Assembly (NCBI GenBank): GCA_030762175.1
Contig: CM060846.1
Location: 307,926,512-307,990,511 of the forward strand
Direction: 5' to 3'
From: Metallyticus violacea
Taxonomy: Eukaryota > Arthropoda > Insecta > Mantodea > Metallyticidae
Length of the DNA: 64,000 bases
Position numbers and translations under genes: made by a program. The notes beneath the pieces were generated by a model. The model did not search any database. It worked only from the letters and a program-made list of their open reading frames with translations, and had not been told where the DNA came from. Shown here in pieces: positions 12,588 through 24,645 of this stretch. Numbering within the stretch: the stretch's first letter is position 1; every line of letters starts with the position of its first letter.

Positions 12588-12657
12588 TGGTGCCCAACCT
12601 GGGACACTCAGCTAGAGCCGACAATAAACTGCTTCAAAATTGGCACCCAGCGTGGGA
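12588..12657 (+). other. Primer-binding site, duplicated in tandem
   Basis: TGGTGCCCAACCTGGGA at 12588-12604 and TGGCACCCAGCGTGGGA at 12641-12657. Each is preceded by a ct/cg-gcttcaaaat stretch, so a unit of about 53 bp that includes the last LTR bases is repeated. Both sites begin TGG, as needed to pair with a tRNA CCA end. Confidence 0.6.
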
Positions 12658-12699
12658 CCCACATCTAACCGTTTCAACGTAAATTCTCATATTATTTAA

Positions 12700-13889
12700 A
12701 TTTTAAAATAAATGTAATATAATACAAAATATAGTGGCTTGTTTTTCATGACATAATTAAACATTTTAAAGGTTCAAATACTATTATAAAGAATATATTT
12801 TTAAATGAATATAGCTTGTTTTGTATGTGTATTATTCCTTTATTATTTACGACTAGCAGCAACCTGCAGTTAAAATGAACTGGGACTAGAAACAGTGTAG
12901 GTAAGCAACTTTTGATGATCTAAGGTGCAGAGTTCGTTAGTTATTTTGTAATATAATTGGTGTTAAATAAATAAATTGTTAGTTGACGATATTATAAGAA
13001 CTTTGTAAGATCTCTTTAATTAAGAAACAATGGAAACACGTCAGTTGTAATGTTCTTTGTGTTTTTTGGAATTAAATTCATAACTCAAAACAAAATAAAA
13101 TCCATTACTAGATATCTGCTTTAATTAACAAGTTATAATTTAATTATAACCAACGACACTTGTTTCATCTGTTGTTGACAAAGCAAATTGTCATTTTTCA
13201 CTGAATTAAAATATATTACTATACAGAGAACTACGCAATCAGGCATTGATTTTGCCGACGGGAAGCTACTGTTTAACAGCCTCGCTACCTACCAAGGGAA
13301 AACGTGTATCGCGGTCGCAATTTTTAATGTGCATTTTTTGTTTCTTTCGTTATTAGTAAATAACTGGGATTGTGCTTACAATCATGTGCACAGATGCTAT
13401 AAGTGCCTGTCCTTCGCTGTAAGACATGCCTGAATCCTTTTGAAAAACAATTGAGACTCTCGCGGAGTATTGTAATTTGCCTCCCCGATGCAGCAGCTGC
13501 ATTGTAAACAGATACATCAACTTGCTGAGACAATAGTGTTCAAGACTTTCGAGAAGTTTCTAATCGATGGCATATTTCATAAAGCCTCTCCTCTGATAAA
13601 ACTTGGTTTTTGATCTGTGCATCTTGCCAATGAAAATTTCAGAAATTACTCCTAGAAATTTAGTACGAAATTCCCCCTTACAGTACTTGTATGATTTTTT
13701 TCGCACACAATAGTCACAAAAATTGTCACACTATAATTCTCAAGGAGGTTTAGGTATTTCGGAGTTTTATGTAGTCTCATTTGTGAGGGTTTGAGAATAT
13801 TTCGCAATAGTAAACATTACTATTCAACTACTCTGGCAGGGATTTCACGAAGCGAATGAATGACGAATTATCATATATGATAACGTCTA
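12700..13889. other. AT-rich sequence, no gene seen
   Basis: There is no retroelement coding downstream of the LTR. Nothing else is recognisable on either strand. Confidence 0.5.
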
Positions 13890-13953
13890 CAATGTATTAT
13901 AAATATTAAGAATAGATGAAAACACATATATTCTTAATATTTATAATACATTG
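13890..13953. repeat. Perfect 25-bp hairpin
   Basis: The arm at 13890-13914 (starting caatgtattataaatatt) is exactly reverse-complemented at 13929-13953, with a 14-base loop at 13915-13928. The stem is almost all A/T. It may be a compact foldback or MITE core, or a small-RNA-like hairpin. Which one cannot be told from sequence alone. Confidence 0.8.
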
Positions 13954-14599
13954 GTTTTATTTTACATTTTTATGCAGATTCGTTTTTTCAGAAGTCTCCT
14001 ACGTTCTGTCAGATATTTGTTTAAAATGATGTATGAAACAAACAGCATTTTGTACAGTATGTCAGCAGAACACTTTTATCTCATGGATGACTAGCCATTA
14101 CAATCGGCTAGCTGAGAACGTTTACTGAAGAAGAAAAAGAAGAAGAAGAAGAAGAAGAAGAAGAAGAAAATAATAAACATACACTTTTTAAAAATTTATA
14201 AGTCCTGTTACTAGTATTTTGAAGTTTATGAATAGTAAATGAACCAAAGTATGGAACAACCTTCTTCTCCCTCAGAAATATTCTATATATTTTCCTCTAA
14301 ATTAAGTTTTGCTACAAGTTTGGTTAGGAAACAATGCCCCTGGCTCAATATTTGGGGGAAAGGTTCATTGATTACTTAAAAACTTTTAAAATTTGTTACT
14401 GTACAAAGTAGTAAAGTCAGTTCCATTATAAACTGAGCTCAGAGCCCATGTATTGATGTCATTATGCTTATTGCAAGTACTTGTACTCTCTTGTGCACAT
14501 ATGTTCTAATTATTTCGGCAGCTTTATACAATTAATGCGTCAAGACTGGTTGATAGGTAAATATGTAAGTATGCAGAGCGGGAAATTGTCGTTTTGCAG
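13954..14599. other. AT-rich sequence with GAA microsatellite
   Basis: A (GAA)n run sits at about 14126-14170. Otherwise nothing is recognisable. Confidence 0.6.
14126..14170. repeat. (GAA)n microsatellite
   Basis: About twelve GAA/AAG units with one interruption. Confidence 0.95.
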
Positions 14600-14764
14600 T
14601 ATAAAAAGTGGCATTAGATTATTGCACGATCATCCCTCCGGAAGTGTTCGAACAACGTCGCAATGACCTTTAAATCTCAGCTGACACCGTTCTCACATTT
14701 GATATTCGAACGAACAAAGCTACGTATGCAAATCTCGGTAGTGATGTTGCCGGAAGTGACGTCA
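14600..14764. promoter_or_regulatory. Promoter-like motif cluster (TATA, ETS, ETS-CRE composite)
   Basis: TATAAAAA lies at 14600-14607, an ETS-type CCGGAAGT at about 14637-14644, and the composite CCGGAAGTGACGTCA at 14750-14764, which joins an ETS core to a full palindromic CRE. It sits in a locally GC-richer patch. Known ETS and CREB/ATF families bind such sites. Whether the patch drives a host transcript or is part of an unrecognised transposon is unknown. Confidence 0.35.
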
Positions 14765-14899
14765 TCTTGGCCAAGTTAGTTCCGAAACTCGACTCAAAAG
14801 GATCTCTTGCACGCCAAAAGTGATTATCGTACGTAAGATAAACTAGTTTCTGCTGGCTGAACAGTAAGTTACTTAGCATTCAGTAATGATTACCGCATA

Positions 14900-15303
14900 A
14901 ATCGTAGACCTTTAAACCCAAGAGCGCTTTAATTAAATTCTACTCGAGTTTCCGATGATCAACACACTACAAACCAGTGAATAAAGTACTTCTGTTGCGT
15001 GAAGGTTGCTAATATAATTTAAAAACCTAATGAGACTGAAATTATGGCTTTAATTATTAAGTCCCACATTAACATGTAACGGTCTTCCATTCCTTTGGGT
15101 TTGGTCGCCGGGGTGAACTAATTTGCTAGGACAAATGACAAGGGAAATCTGAGTTGATATCCCAAGGCACCAGCTGCAGGTTTATTCTGTTCATATCTTT
15201 CTCTAGGACAGCTTGGCCAATTGAGAATTATATTATTTTTAAGCTTTAATGCTCCCAATATACATATTTCATTCTCTGAAGTTTCTGAATATGTATAAAG
15301 GTT

Positions 15304-15352
<49 letters not shown>

Positions 15353-17396
15353 CTTTTTATGCTGTTTTGCTTTCAGCCACAAAGGATGTGTAGAAAAACT
15401 GCTGAATGTGCTAACAGAAATAACCGAAAAAAGGCTTTAAAAAGAGCTTTAAGAGCATTAATTTGTCTTTTATCATACCTTCTATAATCAGCAATTTTAC
15501 TCTACTACATTTGAGCAACTTTTTTTTTTTTTTTTTTTTTTTTTTATAACGTTTCTCTAGAGGTAACGCACAAATAAGAGCTGAAAATGGCCTAAATAAA
15601 GGGAGCAAATGTCTGGAGCTAAGGGAATATGTTAGGAAGGAAATAAACCAGTAAAGTGTAACCTTAAAATAACAGAGGGGATATTTAAGAAGAGAAGAAC
15701 AAGATCTAACTAAAGTGACTACAAAGTAAATATGAAAATTGCTTTATTAAATATAAAATGACAACGAAAACAACAAATGGTTAAAAAAAACACATGAAAG
15801 TTGGGAAAGTTACGTCGCAGCAGCAGAAGAAAAAGAAGAAATCACATAATTTAAGCAACGAACTCAAAAATGGAACACGTTCAGAAATACACAGAGCTTA
15901 GTTTATGAGCATGTGTAGCAAAATTCAAGAGAAAAGTCGTAGAAAATCAAGTATTATGATTAAGTATTTTTCCAAATACAGAATGAATACAACTAACAAA
16001 CCACAAAACAGCATAATTTCCTAGTTAAGTGTAACAAATGTGGAGATAAATGTGGTTATCACATATTTTTCTAAAATTGATATCAACATATTAAAATCAT
16101 TGGATAAAAAATTGAATATAAAACATTAGATTAATTATTAGTATAGCAGAAAATGAAGTACGTACAAAGAACGAATGTTTTTACTATAAATTGAATAGTA
16201 ACATTTCTAGGACGCAGAGGAAGCATTAAAACAGGGATATAGTGTGAGCATTCTGGACTTCATATCATACTATCACATATAAAATGTATACAGGATGCAG
16301 AAAAATATGGAAAAAAAAAAAAAAAAAAAAAAAAACCCTCCAAAGCTATAACTGTGTTTACGGGTTGTGAAGAGGAATAAAAACCAATAGATTACTTTTA
16401 TATTCTAGGAAATACCGGTCATTAAAAGTGGATCATATGCAGTAACCGTACATTAGCGTCTGACGAGCCATGTTACTTCATGCATGGAGTGATGAGCCAT
16501 AACTCTCCTTTCAGACAGCAATAATATATACAAATATGTAATTTAATACGCTGAAGTTCATAAAACTTATTTACTGTACTTCTCAAATGTATTACTATTT
16601 CCGCACTGAGTGATTAAGGCACAGCTTATGTCCGCGTCTCCACCAATGATATTCATTTACATTTGATTGATTCTAAACACACGTCACATTGCAACCTAGT
16701 ATGACGTTGATCCATATCGATGCCTATAATTCCATATTGAATCGTCTCAGCCTATCCTTCCCACTCTCAAAATACTTAAGAGTCAGTCCTTTCTATTTGT
16801 AAATTCTTTATACATATTTTCCCCACATCGTGCATATTACGGATTATGGGCAATAATTAGGACAATTAGAAAAAAAAAAACGTAAATATATCAGTGTTGC
16901 AGTTCATGACGTTCAGTAATATTTTGCCGCAATAACTACTAAAGGGAAAAGTGGATCATGTAAATCCAGAGAACAGCTCGAGTTAAATATTGAATTATCT
17001 TCGTGTGAAAGAGGCCTGCAGGGAGAGATGCGAAAGAAGAAGGTTCCATGTCCTAAGCAAAGTTTGATGTGCGTGCTTGAGCTCACGTAGGCTGCTTTGA
17101 CCCATATGTGCCCATTTGGTTTTTTCATCTAGCACATGTCTGGCTGGTTCCACACATACGCTAGTTCCAAGAACAGCTTTTCGTATGTCTTGTACTCTTA
17201 AAATAGTCACGTCACCAGCGCTTTGCATCGATTGGAGCGTAGTGCTCTAGAACGACTCCAGTACGTGGGTGTCTACAATTTTAATGTGTTAATTGGTAGC
17301 ATTCTAGTAATTTTAATAAGTTCATAAGTTCAACGTTAACGTAAAATAAATTCAAGAATACTAAACGTAAAACAATATGTTGTATTTCTATACATC
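14900..17396. other. AT-rich sequence with simple repeats
   Basis: (TA)n lies at about 15303-15347, a 26-base T run at 15520-15545, and an A run at about 16311-16335. No gene or classifiable element is seen. The A and T runs may be tails of decayed retroposons. Confidence 0.55.
15303..15347. repeat. (TA)n microsatellite
   Basis: Alternating TA with one C interruption near 15316. Confidence 0.95.
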
Positions 17397-17408
17397 AGAG
17401 CCGTCTGT
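17397..17408. repeat. Target-site duplication, left copy
   Basis: agagccgtctgt, repeated exactly at 17697-17708. It brackets the SINE-A insertion. Confidence 0.9.
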
Positions 17409-17696
17409 GACAGCCACGGGTGGCCAAGGTCGTTTAGGCGCGGACTCGTGAGCGGGAGATCTGGGGTTCGAATCCCACGAGGACCGTCCTCCCTGACTGA
17501 GTTTTTTTCCATGTTTTCCTCAGCCCTCATAATGGCAAATGCCTGCGAGGTACCCTAAACTTAGGCCTGGAACGTTTCCTTCCTTAAAAAATTCTTTCCC
17601 AATATTTCATTTCATGTATCATTAATGTCACCGCATGGTGGCTCAGTACTAAAAACGGTCATTAAACACTATTAAAAAAAAAAAAAAAAAAAAAAA
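17409..17696 (+). mobile_element. SINE-A copy with perfect 12-bp target duplication
   Basis: tRNA-like head with A-box region tggccaaggtcgtttagg and intact B-box ggttcgaatcc at 17465-17475. The body carries the shared SINE-A landmarks (ccctgactgag, aaatgcctgcgaggta, the tggctcagtact region). The copy ends in about 23 A. The exact flanking repeat agagccgtctgt (17397-17408 and 17697-17708), the long intact tail and the intact B-box suggest one of the younger copies of the family here. It has no coding capacity. Confidence 0.93.
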
Positions 17697-17708
17697 AGAG
17701 CCGTCTGT

Positions 17709-18573
17709 CACTGTAAAATTGTGGATGGCTACGGCGCTAATTTCGGAATTTCTTGCTACTTTGCAGATTATATATTTTGAAGGCAATGCCAATAGTTTTC
17801 ACACGTGGAAGGTTTAAAATGGAAAAGCATAATTTAACTATCAACAAAATTTAATATTAAAGTTTCTAAATGTTAAGTATGTTCAGTAAGTTTTCTTTTA
17901 CGGAAGGTTATTTCTATAACTACAAATTTAATCATATTTCATTGCGTTAATAATGGAGATAAATATTACCTTTATTTCAGCGTTCTTTCGTCCGCCTATA
18001 TTATGATAACATAGCTTTGTTTCTTTAAAGAATTGTATGGACAGTTATAGAGTATTAAATACGATATGCAAGTAAATTAAATGTCTTATTCAATTATAGT
18101 GTGCGAGATCATTGTTTTATTTCCCATTAGTATCCACTTTTGTTAATCCGATTAAATGCCAAACAAGGAGACACATTTAAACTAATTTGAAGCAATTACA
18201 TTGCAGTTTAAATTGGATTTATTGCTATTTTATGCCATTTGAAAGAAATAAGTCAAAACCTGATAAATATATTAATTTTTAAAATATTTTGTATTTCATT
18301 GTTATAATTTTATATTAAATTAATATTAAGACTTTTTAAAATACCTCATCATTCGTGATATAAACAGCCCTGCTCTCAAGTTGTAGCAGTTTTGAATGGG
18401 GGAAGGAAGGGGAGGATAGGTGATGGGGTTTTTCTTTAATTATGATTTAATAATAATTGTGAAATCAAATGAAGTTCTTCTTCTCTCCCGCCGCTGTCAC
18501 GATGCGTCGCTCTGCCACGGCTAGCTTCTTGTATTTGAAGCTGGATATTTTGTTACCTTTACAGGTCAACGGG
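17709..18573. other. AT-rich sequence, no gene seen
   Basis: Nothing recognisable on either strand. A G-rich patch (about 18395-18430) is unremarkable. Confidence 0.5.
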
Positions 18574-18580
18574 TGGAAAA

Positions 18581-19450
18581 TGTCGGGAACTAGGGAATAT
18601 GTAAGCAAAGTTCAAGACTGATGATGATACTGTTTATTTCCTTCTGCCACTGGTTCTTTGCAAAGGATCCTCTTTCTAAGTTCTATGGGACAGCATTTAT
18701 TTATTTCTATCTCTCATTACACTAATTGTATATCGTAACATTCCCCTTCTTTGCATGTAGTTAGTTCAAAGTGACTTTATACTTTATAATGAAATTTCAT
18801 TCTCTCGGACCACGATCACCTACACTTCAAGATCACTTGACTCTTATCTTAACTCGGTGACTAGCTATTACCGCCCGTTTCCTTCTCTATACCTTAATTG
18901 CTGGTGTTTACTGTCCAAATCTATCTCTCATGACTTCTCAATTTTATATACTTCCACGAATGCTCAATTCTTACTATACCGAATTTACAATTCCCTTCAC
19001 TTACTTACTGACGGCTTGCAAAACTCTCACATATCACGACGGCTTTTCAAAACTCACTCTTCTTTCACGGTGGCTTCCCAAAACTCACTTCTACCACGAT
19101 GGCTTCCCAAAACTCACTCCCCCTGGCTTTTTGAAAACTAACTTTTTATCAACCGTTTTCGCTGATGGGCGTACATGCACCTCTACTCTCAGATTCCTCA
19201 TTGGCCCTTCCCTGGGCCGTCACTTTTACCCGATTTCTACTTTCTCTTATTTTAATTTTGTTAGTTCACTTTCCATTTTCACCCTCTATTGTTCACTTTT
19301 TTCTACTGTTCCCTTTTGTAGGCTAAATAAAAATGAAAGTCCACAGAAGTTAAAAGAGAAGACCCTTTTTCTTACACAAAAGAAGTCTTATAAGAAAACA
19401 CACCAAGGGTGACTAGCCGTCTATTCATCGCCTAGCACAATGCCATTCAC
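18581..19450. mobile_element. Possible LTR-like segment
   Basis: A segment starting tgtcgggaacta contains a TATA-like motif near 18940-18950 and several AATAAA-like signals. On the minus strand these fall in the order expected for an LTR (TATA near 18950, signals near 18700 and 18636, end CGACA near 18581). An open frame of 160 codons on the plus strand here is built on the minisatellite and pyrimidine-rich sequence and resembles no protein I know. Both orientation and outer end are uncertain. Confidence 0.25.
19015..19135 (+). repeat. Minisatellite, about 29-bp unit, four units plus a partial
   Basis: Units at 19015-19042, 19043-19073, 19074-19102 and 19103-19126 begin with ctt and share the core c-aaaactcac, most ending in cgrygg or tgg. 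A fifth starts at 19127. Unit length varies from 24 to 31 bp. Confidence 0.75.
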
Positions 19451-19459
19451 TTTCTCTTC

Positions 19460-21434
19460 GGACTCGGCTTATTGACGCCAACTATCCAGGAAAATTCTAA
19501 ACAAATATACAATACATAAATAACTTAGCAACTAACATGAATATACATAAATTATATATACTAGCCTTAATAATACTTATAATATCTTTGATTATGTTAA
19601 TACTTTATAATATGTTAATTAGGGACGTCATCTCATTGTTACAGCTTCAAAGTGTATTAAGCTGGTCTGTCTTTCGCGGTCTTTGAAATATGTACCTCAT
19701 GTTTTCGGGTGAAAATGATTCTTTCTGGCTCCTAAGACCCCAGGTAATCATGATTACCTTATTTAAATTCTGATTCAATCAGAAGTAACGTAGAATTGAA
19801 ATCCTATAATAAGTAATGCTTTAATATTTTAGTGTCTAAAGTAATATGTATATTGCCATAACATCTCACAATTTCATATATTCGACACATGTACTTTTTC
19901 TTCAGGTTTCGGAAGAAAAAGGGAGTAAGTGGCCTGATGTTAAGAAAAAGAGATTTATGACTAACCCAGTCATAAAACCCTTCAATACTCTTTTCTTAAA
20001 ATGTATTAAAAGGAAGCGGAACAGAAACCTCTTTTACTTTTTAAAAGAGTAAGCCGCCATTGCTATTATCTGTTCCTAGGAAGCCTTAAAATGTTCGCAG
20101 CAGAAACACATGCCGTCTCTTTTCGCTGGAACATCTGTTTTGAGGGAAAAGTATTTGTTCCCAAGTAGGTCAAGACATGAATCTTGAACCCCCCTAGCTT
20201 TATCACGACAAGCAAGGCGCGAACTGATCCGCCAATTAGTATACATCCCATAGAGCATGTATTGCCAATGAGGAACGTGTAAGATTAACAACAATATTTA
20301 AATTACGAAGATCTAAGACCCTCCAAAAGCGTGGTGTCTGGATCTAAACCAGGTTTGACGAAAAGCCCGGATGAGTTGTGAAGAGTCGCTCAGTGAAGTA
20401 AGTCGACTAGAGTGTGTCTCCTACCGTCGCCTGCGTAGAGACGAGTGAAGTTTATCGCGAGTAATAGGCAGTTTCTGAAAGAGTGATATTAAATTATTTA
20501 TGATTGTTCACGTCTGCTAAGAACTGAGTTAGGAACCCGTCACAAGTATTCGGCAGCTGTGCAGTCTTAGTGCAGATTGGTGAATTAACGACGTATATTC
20601 AGCTTCATTTTCGTCTCAGACTTGTAATGTCAGTTCATACTTCGGCTGAAAACAGTGCCCATTGTCGAACTGTGAACCAAAATTCTCTGCCCACACAACA
20701 TCCAAGGGTCCTGTCTAAGATAATTGGTGATTTTTGGCCCTTGACCGTAAATTAGTGAAAATTATATATATCTTGGATTCTATGAACATTGTTTTAAAAA
20801 TCAACAAACCCTTCTCAATCTCTATTACTGAGAACTTCTTAATTTCCAGAACACACTGGAATAATCTCTATAACTATAACCGCAGGAAAGGGGATGATCA
20901 ACTAAGCATAATCTTTAAAGGGGCAGGAAGGGGAAAGAGTGAAAGAGAGAAAATAGTGAACAAATACAAAAGCGTGAAACGACTGATCATTTCCAAGTCC
21001 AAAGTCTACAAACTTCTGCATCCTCTGTCCTCCCCAAGATCTATGCCAAAGACAATCCAATTTTCCCTTCTCACTCCACAACTTTAATCCCATTAATTAA
21101 ACTCAAATCAAATTAATTAATCAAATCAAATTTAATTCCCTTTTAAAATCCCGCTTCACGAGTTGCGACTGAAATATTTGAAGTGCAATTTACTAACCAG
21201 TTGATGAATGTCATGCAGTTATAGGGAAAGTTGACATCTTAAAAAATGAGAAGGTTACGTTATGTTCATTTTCAATAATTAAATCATGTTTAAACGATAT
21301 AATTGTCACAATAATGAAATGTATATAACTATATATAGACGAGTAAACTCTTACAGCAGAAAAAGCCTTAGGAAGGTCTCCGGGGTATATAGAATAAAAT
21401 GAGACAAGTTTGTGGTTCTGTGCTTGGAGTAGAA
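19460..21434. other. AT-rich sequence, no supported gene
   Basis: A moderately GC-richer patch lies at about 20320-20760 and an open frame from an ATG at 20782 to about 21087 (about 101 codons, lysine-rich). I recognise no domain and no splice or promoter signal, so I do not call a gene. Confidence 0.4.
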
Positions 21435-21506
21435 CATGGTAGCTCAGTTGGTTAAAGCGTAAGCACACACAGCTGAAGATATGTGGTTAGGACTGACCCG
21501 AATTTT
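21435..21506 (+). other. tRNA-like pseudogene or retroposon head
   Basis: A perfect A-box-type stretch TAGCTCAGTTGG at 21440-21451 is followed about 35 bp later by a decayed B-box (ggttaggactg). The ends do not pair as an acceptor stem, so this is not a working tRNA. It is most likely the head of an old tRNA-derived retroposon or a tRNA pseudogene. Confidence 0.4.
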
Positions 21507-21509
21507 TCA

Positions 21510-24500
21510 ATTTGATTCTTCCTTTTCTACTATTAGGACCGTTGTTGGGGAAAATTATGCAGACAAAAAGCTAGTTGACACCAAGAGTATTTGATTCTTT
21601 CTGGTGACTTAAAATGAACACAAGCGCTGAATCCGAAGCAAAAAATCAAACTTTGGTGGCAATCCGAGCGGGATGTCATCATTAGACCACATTTCTGTTT
21701 CGCTTTTTAATATCAAAATCTGGTTACTTCATTGGAATATGATTTGTGAAGAGTTTTTGTAACATTCTTCATTGGGCGAAAGTCATGCTGATCAAGCGGC
21801 TAGCAATGGCAAGTGCAGTTTGCTTAGTGTTTCGGAACCCAAAAGTGCTTGTTATTTGGTGAACTTTTGTAGATCTCAAACTTTGCTTTAGATATATCAT
21901 AGGAGTAATTAGTAGATTCATTTTGTGCAAATAAAATTCTATTTCTCGAGTAAAATCCCAAAACTTCCCTCTTCAGTGCCTGTATCTACGAATACCCATG
22001 GTTCTATTGTAAGTCCAGGAAGCAGTTAAAACTGTAAGTTCGAAGGAATCATGTTGGTCGTGAAACTTGGAAATAAAGACCAAAGTAACTATAAGTGGAT
22101 GGATCAAACCAATGAATTCAGTAGCTGACAGCATTTCCTGAACTGTCATAACTCATGAAAAGTTGCACCACGCATAGTTCTATAGCGCGAAGCAGACGAG
22201 CAGAGTGGAAAAATATTACACTAATGTTTTAGATCATTTACCGCACAGTACTGAGAAACATTATTTTTATGTTTTAGTACGTGTATAATACAAAAAACTA
22301 AATTTAATTTTTCACATTTCATATTATTTCACCAAATGTCTTATATCGAACACAAATCTTATTTGTTTATCTCTTCCAATTTTATTTTTAAACACATTTC
22401 AAACAGTCTCTTACGATTTTAAGCTTTTTTTCTCCACGTCTTATTTTACATTATGTAATAAATGTAGCAATATGTGCGAAAAGCTAAATAGTATGTGATA
22501 GCACTCAGTTGCAAGAGTAATCATTTCTACCTCCTCCGATACTGTTTCAACCAGTCTGAGAGTTTCGGAGAAGATAGGTCAGAGCTTCAATTTTTTTTTC
22601 TTTTGGCACTTATAGGATTAAAACAAATGTAATTTTTGAGTAGGATTATCTAAAATTTCTTATAAATAATTTTAAAAAATAATCAGAAACATCTTAATTT
22701 CAGTTCTTAAAAGTCGTGGAAAAATTTGAGTTCCTTTTAGGAAGAAATTTTGACAAATAAATTCAGATATTTCGAGTTGCAGTCAGTAATGAGTACCAGA
22801 GTCATTATAGAATATAGACGTGCACATCGCTTGCTGCATTATTTTATTTAACAAAGAAGGTGTAAAAAAGTTTCAAGTGGCACACAACTAATGGGCAAAT
22901 CGTAATGTGCAATTATAATGAAGAGATTAGTACATTTATTAATTTATTAAGTGTACGTTAATGAAAGTCATTCGAATATTACGAATACGCAAATGTTTCC
23001 CTGTGCTACGGAATTAAGTTGTCACTACTTATAATGGGTGAAATTTCCAACAAATGGATTTTATAATGCCTAAGTAATAATTGTTCTGTTGGTAGAATTC
23101 ATATTCTTGTATAACATGCACGTGCTTCGTAAAAAACCGGCAATTAAATCGCAGGTTCGTTTCTTGGGAACTAAATTAATCTCTAATGACTATAAGGTAA
23201 AGCAAGCCGATATAAGTTCACTCTTGTCATATAGAGTGCAGAATTTCATTGCACAAAAACATTCTCACTGATGTCCGGTACACTCTCTTACCAGAAAATA
23301 TGAAGAAAACGCTTGTAATTTACTATTAAAACAGTACACTACATGACTGTGATTAATGTTAGTTAAATACACATGTTATTTTTTATATTTGGATAAATTG
23401 ATAGATTTTCTTCCACATTTAAACATTTTGTTGATGCGAACTTCATGTTTATTCAACATTTTGTAACTTATTTCCATCCTTTACTCTACAGGCAAGAGGA
23501 TATTCCAGCGTTTGTTTATAACAGTGTTGTTCTAGAAGCGAAGTGGCATACACTGGATTGTTTTAATACTATTTTAAAAAAATTGTGCTCTAACTCGAGA
23601 GTTATTGCAGTCATTTTACTGTTCATTTCGATGTGAAATTGCAATTTCCAGTATTTTACTAAACAAGGAGTTTATTTTTAATCTTCTTGTAATTCTATTA
23701 ACAAAAGCCCAAACATGTTAAAAGGGATAGTGTTACTGTATTAAGAATAATGCTGCGGAAAATTTTATTATCTGGTATAGAGTTAAACTTTTTTGCTTAT
23801 GAAATAATGCATAGTTAACACAAGGGTGTAAATAGTCCACGTGCCAACGGCGACTTCAGGAAGTATAAACTGGGGATACACAGCATACTATTGCTACTTC
23901 TGAATATAGATTGCAAGCTTCTAGAATCGTAATAACTAGAGTTAACTCATATCTGTGTGACTGAACATACACAACAGATAGAATGAAATAAAAACATCAT
24001 AGTAGCGCACATGTATGCAATTAACTTATCGATAACCTCTTATTAAAGTCTGGAATCTGCAGAATGAAGCCTGACTCTACAGAACGCATCGAATACTACT
24101 TCCCTGCATTTTGAAATCACCGTTTTGCTCAAATTTATACTTGCAGTTGTCCACTCACTTTTTAATTTCCATTTCCTCCCCTAATGATACCAAGAACACA
24201 CACTCAATAGTGTAAGGTTTGTAAAGTGTTTATTTTCTTTACATTCGGTTTACACAAAAAGAAATAGAGCGACTTCTTCACACATTACATGGAATTGCAC
24301 TAATCTGCCATTCAGAAGCAGCTTGCTACGAACGAAACGACTGATTGATTATCGCTGTTAGAGAGTGCCTGCATAAGTGTATTGTTAAATGAATTAACTG
24401 CAAGTTCTCTCATGTTTAATATACAGAATGAATCATATAAAATTTGCATCGCAAATATTTCTGAAATGGAAAATGCTTTTTATATGCTGCTTTCACAGAA

Positions 24501-24640
24501 TTGAAGTTTACACAAGGGCTCATAATTGCAGCCCATACACACACATTAATAGTTATTAGAATGTGTACTTCTTGAAAATCAAATAGAACAATGCATGTTG
24601 ATATCAAGAAAATAAAACTAGAGGAAATTAGAATGCCAAA
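21510..24640. other. AT-rich sequence, no gene seen
   Basis: About 3 kb with no recognisable gene, repeat or element on either strand. Confidence 0.5.
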
Positions 24641-24645
24641 TGTGT

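Noticed and set aside
18930..19412. 160-codon open frame, the longest in the window
   Set aside because: Its sequence is largely a 29-bp minisatellite and pyrimidine-rich DNA, and the peptide looks like translated low-complexity sequence, not a protein.
20734..21087. 117-codon open frame
   Set aside because: The first ATG is 48 bases in. It is lysine-rich without a recognisable domain or flanking signals.
21435..21506. Functional tRNA gene
   Set aside because: The A-box is perfect, but the B-box is decayed and the ends cannot form an acceptor stem.
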